Assembly (NCBI GenBank): GCA_052389435.1
Contig: JBQTIB010000109.1
Location: forward strand, 10,644-74,643
From: JBQTKD01 sp052389435
Lineage (GTDB): Bacteria; Actinomycetota; Actinomycetes; Sporichthyales; Sporichthyaceae
Direction of reading: 5' to 3'
DNA: 64,000 bases
Positions 35,405-44,000 of the stretch are shown here, one piece after another; position 1 is the first letter of the stretch; every line of letters begins with the position of its first letter. The notes below the pieces were generated by a model. That model made no database searches. It was not told where the DNA came from and saw nothing but the letters and a program-made list of their open reading frames with translations. The translations under genes were made by a program, and so were the position numbers.

Positions 35405-36051
35405 CCGAGCACAGCGCCCCGTTCCGTCTGGTGTTCGTATGCACCGGCAACATCTGCCGGTCCCCGTTCGCCGAGATCCTCGCTCGGCACCTGCTCGACC
35501 TGCACGCGTTCCCCGCGCACGTGCAGAGCGGGGGCCTCGGCGCCGTCGTCGGGGCCCCCATGCACGCGCAGACCCGTCGTGGCCTTGCCCCCTGGGGCCT
35601 CGACGTCGAGGCGGCCGAGGGGTTCCGCGGACGCCAACTGACCCGAGAGATCATCGCCGACGCGGACCTGATCCTCGGGGCAACCACGGAGCACCGCAGC
35701 GGCATCGTGCGCCTCGCACCGCGCACGTTGCCCCGTGCCTTCGCGCTGCGCGAGTTCGCGCGGCTCGCGGCCGCGGTCGATCCGGCCGCCCTGCCCACCG
35801 ACCCGATCGCCCGAGCCCGCGCACTCGTGCAGGCCGCCCGCGCCAAACGCGGCGCCCGGCCCGTCGCGCCGGGCGAGGACGACATCGCCGACCCGATGGG
35901 CCGGTCCGCGAGCGCCCACGCCGACGCCGGAACGGCCGTCGCCGCGGCGGTGACCGAGCTCGTGCAGGCCCTGCTCGGCCGCGATCCCCTGCCGCGGCCG
36001 GTGGCGTCGACCTCGGACGGGGGATGGCGCGAAGCCGGACGTAGGCCATAG
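35395..36051 (+). CDS. Low-molecular-weight protein tyrosine phosphatase
   Basis: A 218-residue LMW-PTP. The P-loop is VCTGNICRS with Cys16 and Arg22 (counted from ATG 35395), and the general-acid aspartate is in DDIADPMG. It is longer than the usual 150 residues by an Ala/Arg-rich insertion and tail. It probably dephosphorylates the BY-kinase encoded at 15.5 kb, as Wzb does for Wzc. GTG 35401, overlapping the DUF4012 stop as GTGA, is an alternative start two codons later. It closes the exopolysaccharide locus, ending 9 bases before glgX. Confidence 0.92.
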   Translation: MPVTEHSAPFRLVFVCTGNICRSPFAEILARHLLDLHAFPAHVQSGGLGAVVGAPMHAQTRRGLAPWGLDVEAAEGFRGRQLTREIIADADLILGATTEHRSGIVRLAPRTLPRAFALREFARLAAAVDPAALPTDPIARARALVQAARAKRGARPVAPGEDDIADPMGRSASAHADAGTAVAAAVTELVQALLGRDPLPRPVASTSDGGWREAGRRP

Positions 36052-36060
36052 TTGGCGCTC

Positions 36061-38199
36061 ATGTCTGCCGAGCGCGTCCTGCCGCGACCGGGGTCGGCCT
36101 CGCCGTTGGGCGCCACCCACGATCCCGCCCGCGGCGGCACCAACTTCGCCCTGTGGTCGGCGGCGGGCGAATCGGTCACGCTGTGCCTGCTCGACGCCTC
36201 GGGCCGGGAGACGGATCGCATCGACCTGCTCGATCGCACCCACCACGTCTGGCACGGCTTCGTACCCGGGATCGGGCCGGGGCAGCGCTACGGCTACCGG
36301 GTGCACGGACCGTGGGATCCCGCCCGCGGCGAGCGGTTCAACTGGGCCAAGCTCCTGCTCGACCCCTACGCCCGGGCGATCGCCGGCACCTGGACGGCGC
36401 ACCCGGCCACCTACGGCCACGTCTACGGCGGCAGCGACCTGCTGCGCGATTCGCAGAACTCCGCCGCGCACGTCCCGCACGGGATCGTCGTCGCCGACGA
36501 GGCGGTCGACACCGGTCCGAGGCCGCAGCGGCCCTGGACCGACACCGTGCTGTACGAGCTGCACGTGCGCGGGTTCACCAAGGCCCACCCGGACGTGCCC
36601 GCCGAGCTGCGCGGCACCTACGCGGGCCTTGGCCACCCGGCCGTCCTGGAGTACCTGACCGGACTCGGCGTGACCGCCGTCGAACTCCTGCCGGTGCATC
36701 AGTTCCTGAACGAGGAACACCTTCAGGTGCGCGGACGCGGGAACTACTGGGGGTACAACACGATCGGGTACTTCGCCCCGCACGGCGCGTACGCGGCGAG
36801 CGGGGACACCGGCGGTCAGGTCGCCGAGTTCAAGGCGATGGTCGCCGCGCTGCACGAGGCGGGCCTCGAGGTGATCCTCGACGTCGTCTACAACCACACC
36901 GCCGAGGGCGACGAAACCGGTCCGACGCTGAGCTTTCGCGGCATCGACAACGCCGCGTACTACCGGCTGCGCGGCGGCCGGCGCTACGACGACACCACGG
37001 GCTGCGGCAACACCGTCGACGGCCGCCGACTGCAGGTCGTCGCCCTGATCGCGGACTCGCTGCGGTACTGGGTGACCGAGATGGGCGTCGACGGCTTCCG
37101 GTTCGACCTCGCCCCGGCGCTGCTGCGCGGCGAGGACGGGGTCGACCCGAACGCGGCGCTGCTCGCGGTGCTCGCCCAGGACCCGGTGCTCAGCCGGGTC
37201 AAGCTCATCGCCGAGCCGTGGGACGTCGGCCCCGGCGGGTACCTGCTCGGCGGGTTTCCGCCCCCGTGGGCGGAGTGGAACGACCGGTACCGGGGCAGCG
37301 TGCGGGACTTCTGGCGGCGGGGGGCGGCGGGCGTCGACGATCTGGCCTTCCGCCTGTCCGGATCCTCCGACGTGTTCGGCTCCCCCGGCCGCGGCCCGAC
37401 GGCGTCGGTCAACTTCGTCACCGCCCACGACGGGTTCACCCTGCGCGACCTGGTCAGCTACGACCGCAAGCACAACCTCGCCAACGGCGAGGACAACCGG
37501 GACGGCACCGAGGACAACCGCTCGTCCAACCACGGCGTCGAGGGCGAGACCGCCGACCCGGCGATCCGTGCCCTGAGGCAGCGTCAGGTTCGCAACCTGC
37601 TCGCCAGTCTGGTGCTCTCCCTGGGCGTGCCGATGCTGGTGGCGGGCGACGAACGCGGCCGGACCCAGCGGGGCAACAACAACGCCTACTGCCTCGACGA
37701 CCCGACGACGTGGATGGACTGGACCTCCACCCCGCAGGCCGAGGCGCTGACCGGGTTCGCCACCGCACTGCTGCGCCTGCGGGCCGAGCACGCGGTCTTC
37801 CGCGCGGACGCCTTCCTCACCGGTTCCCCGGTGGGCGAAACCGACCACCCGGACGTCGAGTGGTTCGGGCCCGACGGCGAACCGCTGCGCCACCCGGACT
37901 GGAACAACCCCGACCTGCGGACGCTCGGCATGCTCCGCAACGGCGCCGCGGTCAGGCGCCGCGGGCGCCACGCGGGCCGCGTTCCCGAGCAGAGCTTCCT
38001 GCTCCTGCTGCACTCCGGAGCCGCGCCGCAGACGTGCACGCTCCCCGACCTCGGCTGGGTGCGGGCATACCGTCAGGTGCTCACCACCGTCGGCGAACCC
38101 GACGGCCTGCGCCACGGATCCGAACTCAAGCCCGGCACCACCGTCGAGCTTGCCCCGTCCGCGACACTGCTGTTCGCCGTCGCCGAGACGGATCATTGA
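36061..38199 (+). CDS. glgX: Glycogen debranching enzyme GlgX
   Basis: A 712-residue GH13 isoamylase-type enzyme cleaving alpha-1,6 branches of limit dextrins. The N-terminal CBM48 region (PLGATHDPARGGTNFALWS) precedes the barrel. Catalytic motifs are DVVYNHT, GFRFDLAPAL (nucleophile Asp), LIAEPWDVG (acid Glu) and NFVTAHDGFTL (transition-state Asp). The GlgX hallmark HPDWNNPD is near the C-terminus. ATG 36061 is preferred to an in-frame TTG at 36052, which overlaps the phosphatase stop. It acts with GlgP at 44-46.6 kb in glucan breakdown. Confidence 0.96.
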   Translation: MSAERVLPRPGSASPLGATHDPARGGTNFALWSAAGESVTLCLLDASGRETDRIDLLDRTHHVWHGFVPGIGPGQRYGYRVHGPWDPARGERFNWAKLLLDPYARAIAGTWTAHPATYGHVYGGSDLLRDSQNSAAHVPHGIVVADEAVDTGPRPQRPWTDTVLYELHVRGFTKAHPDVPAELRGTYAGLGHPAVLEYLTGLGVTAVELLPVHQFLNEEHLQVRGRGNYWGYNTIGYFAPHGAYAASGDTGGQVAEFKAMVAALHEAGLEVILDVVYNHTAEGDETGPTLSFRGIDNAAYYRLRGGRRYDDTTGCGNTVDGRRLQVVALIADSLRYWVTEMGVDGFRFDLAPALLRGEDGVDPNAALLAVLAQDPVLSRVKLIAEPWDVGPGGYLLGGFPPPWAEWNDRYRGSVRDFWRRGAAGVDDLAFRLSGSSDVFGSPGRGPTASVNFVTAHDGFTLRDLVSYDRKHNLANGEDNRDGTEDNRSSNHGVEGETADPAIRALRQRQVRNLLASLVLSLGVPMLVAGDERGRTQRGNNNAYCLDDPTTWMDWTSTPQAEALTGFATALLRLRAEHAVFRADAFLTGSPVGETDHPDVEWFGPDGEPLRHPDWNNPDLRTLGMLRNGAAVRRRGRHAGRVPEQSFLLLLHSGAAPQTCTLPDLGWVRAYRQVLTTVGEPDGLRHGSELKPGTTVELAPSATLLFAVAETDH

Positions 38200-38248
38200 G
38201 ACCCAGATCACATCGTGGTTCGGGCGCACGAACCAGTCGCCGGCCCGT

Positions 38249-38266
38249 TGGGCTGGCGAGAGCCCA
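38249..38266 (+). terminator. Possible weak hairpin after glgX
   Basis: TGGGCT-GGCGAG-AGCCCA: 6-bp arms and a 6-base loop in the 92-base gap between glgX and the lipoprotein gene. No T-run; short, so only a candidate. Confidence 0.35.
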
Positions 38267-38291
38267 GCATTCACCTATGGAGGTCGGCAGC

Positions 38292-39584
38292 ATGCGAGCC
38301 ACGGAACTGCGGCGGAACGCATCGCGTCGATATGCCACGCCGGCGCTCGCCGCTGTGCTGCTCGCGGGGCTGAGCGCCTGCGGTGGCGACGACGATCCGG
38401 ACACGGCCGCTCCCCCGCCGGCCGTCACCCAGAGCGCCGCCCCGACGAACCTGCCGCCCGCCACGACGACGCTGGTGCCGGAGAAGTTCGCGAACCCGTT
38501 CGTGGCCGCCCGTACCGCCGCCGAGCACATGCCGAAGACCGCGGGCGCGCTCGCCTCCGGTTTCGGAAAGGCCGCCAAGGCCGCCGGGGCGGACACCAAG
38601 GCCGCCGAGTTCGCCGCGCAGGCCCAGTACCTGTTCGCCGAGTACGTCTACCTGTCCACCCTCGCGATGGACATCGAACTGGTGAAGCCGGACGACCCGA
38701 AGAACGTCGACGCCATCGAGGAGTTGGACAAGACCAGCGTCGCGCTCGCCGATCTGGTCGGCCAGGTCGCGACGAGCGCGCAGCGCAAGGAGTTCCTCGA
38801 CGGCTGGCGCACGGCGACCAAGGCGCTGGTGGACTCGGCGATCTCCAACGACGCCGCCGTGGACGAACCCGCGCGCGCGGAGCTGACGGCCTACCCGAAG
38901 CGGGCCGCGAAGCTGCTCGGCACGATCTCCAAGGGCGAGTTGGACACCGACGCCTGGGCCGAGGCGTTCGGCACCCAACTGCTCGCGCTCGACGCGGCGC
39001 ACCAGGCGGTGAAGAACAAGGAGGACATCGCCTACCGCAAGCTCAACCAGGTGGCGGCGGGCATGAGCGAGGTGGCGACCACGCTGGCCGCGGCCCTCGC
39101 CGAAGGCGGCAAGCTCGCCGGCGACACCGCCTCCGACGGCGCGAAGCTGCGCGCGTCCTTCTCCCGGCTGCTCACCTCGCACGTCTACCTCGCGCTCACC
39201 GCCGTGCTGGTGGACTACTCCCCGCCCGGCGTGCTGGAGATCGAGTCCAGCAGCAGCGTCGCCACCGCCATCGGCGACAACTCCACCGACATCACCAACG
39301 CCATCGGCTCGCTCGCGCCGGACTTCAGCCTGCCGTTCGACCAGTCCTGGGCGGCGCACATCAACGACGTGATCGCCTACTCCAAGGCCGCCCGGGAGTC
39401 CAACGCCGACGGCCAGACGCGCGCCCTCGCGTCGCTGGAGGCCTACCGGACCGCCGCCGGAAAGCTCCTGAACGAGGCGAGCAAGGGCGAACTGCCCGCG
39501 AACGCCGTCGCGAAGGAGTTCCAGACCCACATCGAGTCGCTGGTCGGGGCCGTCGACGCGCTCGCGAAGCGCATGTTCTCCTGA
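38292..39584 (+). CDS. Lipoprotein with internal helical duplication
   Basis: A 430-residue exported protein. The lipobox is in LLAGLSACGGDDD, cleavage before Cys, followed by a Pro/Thr-rich linker. The rest is Ala/Lys-rich and should be helical. It appears to contain two related halves. FVAARTAAEHMPKTAGALASG resembles the later AYRKLNQVAAGMSEVATTLAA. AAKLLGTISKGELDTDAWAEAF resembles AGKLLNEASKGELPANAVAKEF. ATG 38292 has GGAGG eight bases upstream. I do not recognise the family; imelysin-like or DUF-type helical periplasmic domains are conceivable. Confidence 0.82.
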   Translation: MRATELRRNASRRYATPALAAVLLAGLSACGGDDDPDTAAPPPAVTQSAAPTNLPPATTTLVPEKFANPFVAARTAAEHMPKTAGALASGFGKAAKAAGADTKAAEFAAQAQYLFAEYVYLSTLAMDIELVKPDDPKNVDAIEELDKTSVALADLVGQVATSAQRKEFLDGWRTATKALVDSAISNDAAVDEPARAELTAYPKRAAKLLGTISKGELDTDAWAEAFGTQLLALDAAHQAVKNKEDIAYRKLNQVAAGMSEVATTLAAALAEGGKLAGDTASDGAKLRASFSRLLTSHVYLALTAVLVDYSPPGVLEIESSSSVATAIGDNSTDITNAIGSLAPDFSLPFDQSWAAHINDVIAYSKAARESNADGQTRALASLEAYRTAAGKLLNEASKGELPANAVAKEFQTHIESLVGAVDALAKRMFS

Positions 39585-39678
39585 GATGTCCGTTCCGGGC
39601 TGAGCCTTCGGGTGCGGATCGCCTGACAGTCCGGTAAACCCCGTGCCGGGAGCCAGCGGCGGCGCGAATACTGCAGAC

Positions 39679-40008
39679 GTGGCCTTCACGGACCCGTACG
39701 ACGCCTACCTCGCTCCGCCGGACCCGCACCGGGCCCGGCGCAGCGCGTTGCTCGTCGGCGCCGTTCTCGCCGGGCTCGTCGCGACCGGCATCGGCGCGTT
39801 CGCGCTCATGTCCAGCCTCGCGAACCTGCACGACCCGGGCTTCCGCTGCGACGGGTTCGCCGACGACGACGCGTGCCTGGCCCAGGCCCAGATCGCTCGG
39901 CCGTTCCAGTTGAACGCGGGGCTGTGGGCGATCGCCCTCGCCGCCGCGGTGTGCGCCATGGTGTTCGTCACCGCCCTGCTCGCGCAGAGCCGACGTCGTC
40001 CGACCTGA
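39679..40008 (+). CDS. Small two-helix membrane protein
   Basis: A 109-residue protein: N-terminus MAFTDPYDAYLAPPDPHRARR, helix LLVGAVLAGLVATGIGAFALM, a loop with two cysteines (FRCDGFADDDACLAQ), a second helix LWAIALAAAVCAMVFVTALLA and a basic tail. The cysteines face outward and may pair. The GTG at 39679 gives a natural N-terminus; a GTG 12 codons upstream (39643) is possible. It lies 168 bases before the pseudokinase-STAND gene on the same strand; function unknown. Confidence 0.7.
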   Translation: MAFTDPYDAYLAPPDPHRARRSALLVGAVLAGLVATGIGAFALMSSLANLHDPGFRCDGFADDDACLAQAQIARPFQLNAGLWAIALAAAVCAMVFVTALLAQSRRRPT

Positions 40009-40050
40009 CTCCGCGGGTGGCCTCGCCCCGCGTAGACCTGACCGAATCTC

Positions 40051-40067
40051 TCGTTCTGCGAGAACGA
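40051..40067 (+). promoter_or_regulatory. Perfect inverted repeat before the pseudokinase-STAND gene
   Basis: TCGTTCT-GCG-AGAACGA: 7-bp arms with a 3-base spacer, 43 bases after the small membrane protein stop and 110 bases before the next ATG. It could be a terminator hairpin for the first gene or an operator for the second. Confidence 0.5.
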
Positions 40068-40176
40068 ATCGGGACAAACCCCGACACTTCGCCGGCGAAT
40101 CCGCTGATCAACTCGTGCACCCGGCCGGGATAGGGAAGGCTGGACCCTCCCGACCGGCAAACGATCATGGAATTCG

Positions 40177-43100
40177 ATGACCCCTCCCGTCGCCGCAACC
40201 GAACTGCCCAGCCGCCTGGGGCGCTATCTCCTCGGCCCCGTCGTCGGTGTGGGTTCGGCTGCGGTCGTGGTCCGGGCTCGGGACACGCGCCACGACCTCG
40301 ACGTGGCGATCAAACTGCTGCGGGTGGCGAGCCCCGGCCTCGCCGAGCGCTTCCTGGCCGACGGGCGCCGCCTGCGCGAACTGGACAGCCCCTCGGTGGT
40401 GCGGGTCCACTACGCCGGCGAGTCCGTCGACGGCCGGCCCTACCTCGTGATGGACCTGGCGCGGGACTCGCTGGCCGATCGCCTGCGCAGCGCGGAGCTT
40501 CCGGCCGACGCCGAGACGCTGAAGGCGACGGTCGCCGCGCTGGCCGAGGGCCTGGCCGCCCTGCACGCCGCGGGCATCGTCCACCGGAGCATCACCCCGG
40601 CCAACCTCCTGCTGATCGGCGAGACCTGGGCCGCGAGCACCGGCCCCGGGATCCTGCTCGCGCCGGACGAGCGCCTGGTCGTGGCCGACCCGGGTGTCGC
40701 GGTCCCCACCCGCATGGCCAAGCGGGATCTGGCCCTGCTCGACCCGACCGCCGTCTACCGCGCTCCGGAGTGGGACGCCGAGGCCGCCCCGGACGTGCGC
40801 ACCGACGTCTACGCCGCCAGCGCCGTGCTCTGGACCCTGGCCGCCGGCAGGCGGCCACCGGCGCCCGAGACGCTGGCCGTCGAGGTCCAGGCGGTCCCGG
40901 CCGAATGGCGCGAGGTGTTTCTGGCCGGCCTGGCCGGGGATCCCGAACGACGCTTCCCCGACATCGGGAGCTGGGCCGCGGCGGCACGCGAGGTCCTCGG
41001 CATCGGCACGGTGGCGGTGCCCGTGCCCCGGCGCCCGGCCGCGGTGTCTCCGGGCACCGCCCCCTACCGCGGGCTCGCGCCCTTCCAACCCGCCGACGCG
41101 CCGCTGTTCTTCGGCCGGGCCGCACTCGTCGAGACGCTGCTGGACCGCCTCGCGCGCCATCCCGTGCTCGTCGTGGCCGGGGCCTCGGGCAGCGGCAAGT
41201 CCTCCCTCCTGCGCGCCGGTCTGCTGCCGCGGCTGGAGGCCGGCGCCCTGCCGGGCAGCGCCGACCGCACCACGTGCCTGTTCACCCCGGGAGACGCCCC
41301 GCTGCGCACGCTGGCCGAGCAGTTGACGGCCGCCGGCGCGACCGGGCTGACGGCAGAGGTCCTGCGGCGCGATCCGGCCGCCGCGCTCGAGGCACTGCAC
41401 GGCCCGGTGCTGCTGGCGATCGACCAGTTCGAGGAACTGTTCACGCTGTGTCCCGACCCGCGCGAGCAGGACGCCTTCCTCGAGGTCATGGCCGTCCTGT
41501 CCGGAGCACCGGTCCCCCCGGCTCGGGTGGTGTTGACCGTCCGCGCCGACTTCTACGCAGCCTGCGCGGCCCGCCCCTGGCTGGCGGCCGCCGTCAACGG
41601 CAACCAGGTGCTCGTCGAGCCCATGGCCGCGGACGATCTGCGCGCAGCCGTCGAGGGACCGGCGGGGCTGGTGAACCTGCAGCTCGAGGACGGCCTGACG
41701 CAGCGCCTGCTCCAGGACACGGGCGCGGACCCCGGCGCCCTGCCGCTGCTCGCGCACGCGCTGTGCCAGACCTGGCTGCGACGCGAGGCGAACGTGCTGA
41801 CCGTCGCCGCCTACGAGGCCGTCGGCGGCGTCGCGGGCGCGGTGGAACGCACCGCCGAGGCGGTGTGGGCCGTGCTCGACGAGCGGGACCACGTCGCCAC
41901 CCGCCGGCTGATGCTGCGCCTCGTGCAGACCGGCGACGGCACCCCGGACGTGCGCCGCACGCTGCGCTGGATCGATCTGAGCAGCTCTCAGCGGGAACTG
42001 CTCGGGCCGTTCGTCGAGGCCCGGATCCTCACCCTGGACACCGACGGGATCCGCTTCGCCCACGAGGCCGTACTGCACTCCTGGGGCCGCCTCGCCGGCT
42101 GGCTCGTGGAGAGCCGCGAGGAGCGCCGGGTCGGGGTGCACATGGAGCACGCCGCGGCCGAGTGGGAACGCGGGGGCCGCCGCGGCGAACAGCTGCTCCG
42201 CGGAGTCGCGCTCGCCGCCGCTCTCGACTGGCGCGACCGCCAGCACGGCGACGTGCCCTTCCAGGTGGCCTCCTTCCTCACCGAGGCCGAGACGGCCGCC
42301 TCGGAGGACCTCGCGGCCGCCGACGCCCAGGACGCCCGGACGGAGCGATCGCGTCGTCGGGTGCTCGTCGGGCTCGGAATCGTGGCGGTCGGCTCCCTTG
42401 CCCTCTCGGCGGTTCTCGGCGTCGGACTGCTGCAGTCCGGAAACGACGAGGCGGTCGCACCGGTGGCTGCGGCACCCCCGGTCGCGCCGGCCGCGGACGC
42501 GCAGGCGCTCGCCGCGTCGGCACGCGCCCTCGCGCAGACCGACCCGTTCCTGGCCACTGCGCTCGCGGTGCAGTCCGGCGACCGCGGAACCCTCGTCCAG
42601 GCACGCCTCGCGCTCGCCGGCGATCGCCTCGTACCCTTCGGCACCCCGATTCCCGTGGTCGGGGCGCAGTCGCTCGCGCTGCGTTCGGCGGGCGACCTCG
42701 CCGCCGTCGGCCGTCGCGACGGATCGATCGACGTACTCGCCCTCGGCGCGGGGCACGTCCTCGCGACGTTGACCGGGCCGAGCGACGGCGTGCGCGCCGT
42801 CGCGTTCTCCCCCGACGGCCTGCGTCTGAACGCCACCGGCGGGGACGGCGCGACGTGGGAGTGGGACGTCTCCGGCGCCGACCTCGCCGCGGTGCCCGGC
42901 CGGCAGGTCGCGGGCTCCGCCTCCGGCGTCTCCGCCTCCGACGCCTCGCTGCCGATCCCGTCGGGCGACGGCCGCGTCGCGGTCTCGCTGACCGAGACCG
43001 CAGCCGTGCAGGTCTGGACCCGCGCGCCGCGCCCGGGCCCGGTCGCGCGCATAGCGGGCCTCGGTTCCACGGGCGGCGTCCTCGCACTCGCACCCGACGC

Positions 43101-43968
43101 CGCCACCCTCGCCGTCGGCCTGGCCGACGGCAGCGTGCGCCTGCTGGATCCCTCGACCGGCGTCGAGCGTGCCGTGCTGCGCGGCGGCGGGGCCGCCATC
43201 GGCGCCGTGGCCTTCCTCGGCGCCGACCGGGTGGCGACGGGCGACTCCACCGGTGCCCTGCGCGTCTTCGCGATCGGGGGCGGTCCCGCGCTGCTCGAAC
43301 GCCTCGGCGCCCACAGCGGCGCGGTCGGCGGCCTGCAGTCGATCGAGGACGGCGTGCTCAGCGTCGGCGCCGACGGTGCCGTTCGCCTGTGGGGCAGCGA
43401 TCTGACGGAGCCTCGGAAGCAGGCCCAGCTCGGCGGGGACCTCACCGACGTCGCCGCAGACCCGGCCGCCGAGTCGGTGCTCGTGGTGAGCAGGTCCGGT
43501 CAGACGACCCGGTGGACGCCCCAGGACTCCAGGATCGAATTCCTCGGCGGGACCGGAGCGACGGCCTGGGGCGCAGCCCTGGCCGGGAGCACCCTTGCCG
43601 TGTCGCGAGCCGACGGAACCCTGGCGGCCTGGAGCCTGGCCGGGGACTCCCCCGCGGTGCGCTGGGAGCGCTCGGCCAATCTCGGCGGCGCGAACGACGT
43701 CACGGCGATCGGGTCCGAGGTGTTCGCCGTCCCCGCCGGCGACGGACAGGTGCGGTTCTGGGACGCCACGACCGGCGCCCCCCTCGGCCCCGCCCTCCCG
43801 GCGGGCGGCACGGGCCTGCGGCAGATCGTCGCCGGACCCGACGGCACGGTCTGGACGGTCGACCGCGACGGTGCCGTGTACCGCTCGGACGTCCTGTCCA
43901 CCGCCGCGGCGTGCGCGGCGCTGGGCCAGGACTGGCTCGTTCGGACCTCGGCGCCCGTCTGCCGCTGA
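40177..43968 (+). CDS. Pseudokinase - nSTAND NTPase - membrane helix - WD40-like protein
   Basis: A 1263-residue multidomain protein. Residues about 14-280 form a Ser/Thr kinase fold with glycine loop LGPVVGVGSAAVVVR and Lys46 (VAIKLL). The catalytic loop reads HRSITPANLL (Ser138 where HRD has Asp), and the DFG equivalent is ADPG with Asp171. It is therefore probably catalytically dead. An nSTAND1-type NTPase follows from about residue 295: PYRGLAPFQPADAPLFFGR, Walker A GASGSGKSS (Lys341), and Walker B LLAIDQFEELFTL (Asp416). A helix lies at about 729-752 and degenerate WD40-like repeats at about 815-1255. STAND proteins are ligand-triggered switches, and relatives occur in signalling and in conflict systems. 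Its role here is unknown. It converges on glgP. Confidence 0.88.
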   Translation: MTPPVAATELPSRLGRYLLGPVVGVGSAAVVVRARDTRHDLDVAIKLLRVASPGLAERFLADGRRLRELDSPSVVRVHYAGESVDGRPYLVMDLARDSLADRLRSAELPADAETLKATVAALAEGLAALHAAGIVHRSITPANLLLIGETWAASTGPGILLAPDERLVVADPGVAVPTRMAKRDLALLDPTAVYRAPEWDAEAAPDVRTDVYAASAVLWTLAAGRRPPAPETLAVEVQAVPAEWREVFLAGLAGDPERRFPDIGSWAAAAREVLGIGTVAVPVPRRPAAVSPGTAPYRGLAPFQPADAPLFFGRAALVETLLDRLARHPVLVVAGASGSGKSSLLRAGLLPRLEAGALPGSADRTTCLFTPGDAPLRTLAEQLTAAGATGLTAEVLRRDPAAALEALHGPVLLAIDQFEELFTLCPDPREQDAFLEVMAVLSGAPVPPARVVLTVRADFYAACAARPWLAAAVNGNQVLVEPMAADDLRAAVEGPAGLVNLQLEDGLTQRLLQDTGADPGALPLLAHALCQTWLRREANVLTVAAYEAVGGVAGAVERTAEAVWAVLDERDHVATRRLMLRLVQTGDGTPDVRRTLRWIDLSSSQRELLGPFVEARILTLDTDGIRFAHEAVLHSWGRLAGWLVESREERRVGVHMEHAAAEWERGGRRGEQLLRGVALAAALDWRDRQHGDVPFQVASFLTEAETAASEDLAAADAQDARTERSRRRVLVGLGIVAVGSLALSAVLGVGLLQSGNDEAVAPVAAAPPVAPAADAQALAASARALAQTDPFLATALAVQSGDRGTLVQARLALAGDRLVPFGTPIPVVGAQSLALRSAGDLAAVGRRDGSIDVLALGAGHVLATLTGPSDGVRAVAFSPDGLRLNATGGDGATWEWDVSGADLAAVPGRQVAGSASGVSASDASLPIPSGDGRVAVSLTETAAVQVWTRAPRPGPVARIAGLGSTGGVLALAPDAATLAVGLADGSVRLLDPSTGVERAVLRGGGAAIGAVAFLGADRVATGDSTGALRVFAIGGGPALLERLGAHSGAVGGLQSIEDGVLSVGADGAVRLWGSDLTEPRKQAQLGGDLTDVAADPAAESVLVVSRSGQTTRWTPQDSRIEFLGGTGATAWGAALAGSTLAVSRADGTLAAWSLAGDSPAVRWERSANLGGANDVTAIGSEVFAVPAGDGQVRFWDATTGAPLGPALPAGGTGLRQIVAGPDGTVWTVDRDGAVYRSDVLSTAAACAALGQDWLVRTSAPVCR

Positions 43969-43979
43969 CGGTTCGTCAG
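43965..43979. terminator. Short hairpin between convergent genes
   Basis: CTGACG-GTT-CGTCAG overlaps the stop codon of the STAND gene and lies before the glgP stop. 6-bp perfect arms; could act for both strands, but short. Confidence 0.35.
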
Positions 43980-44000
43980 AAGCAGCCGCGGCTGGAATCG

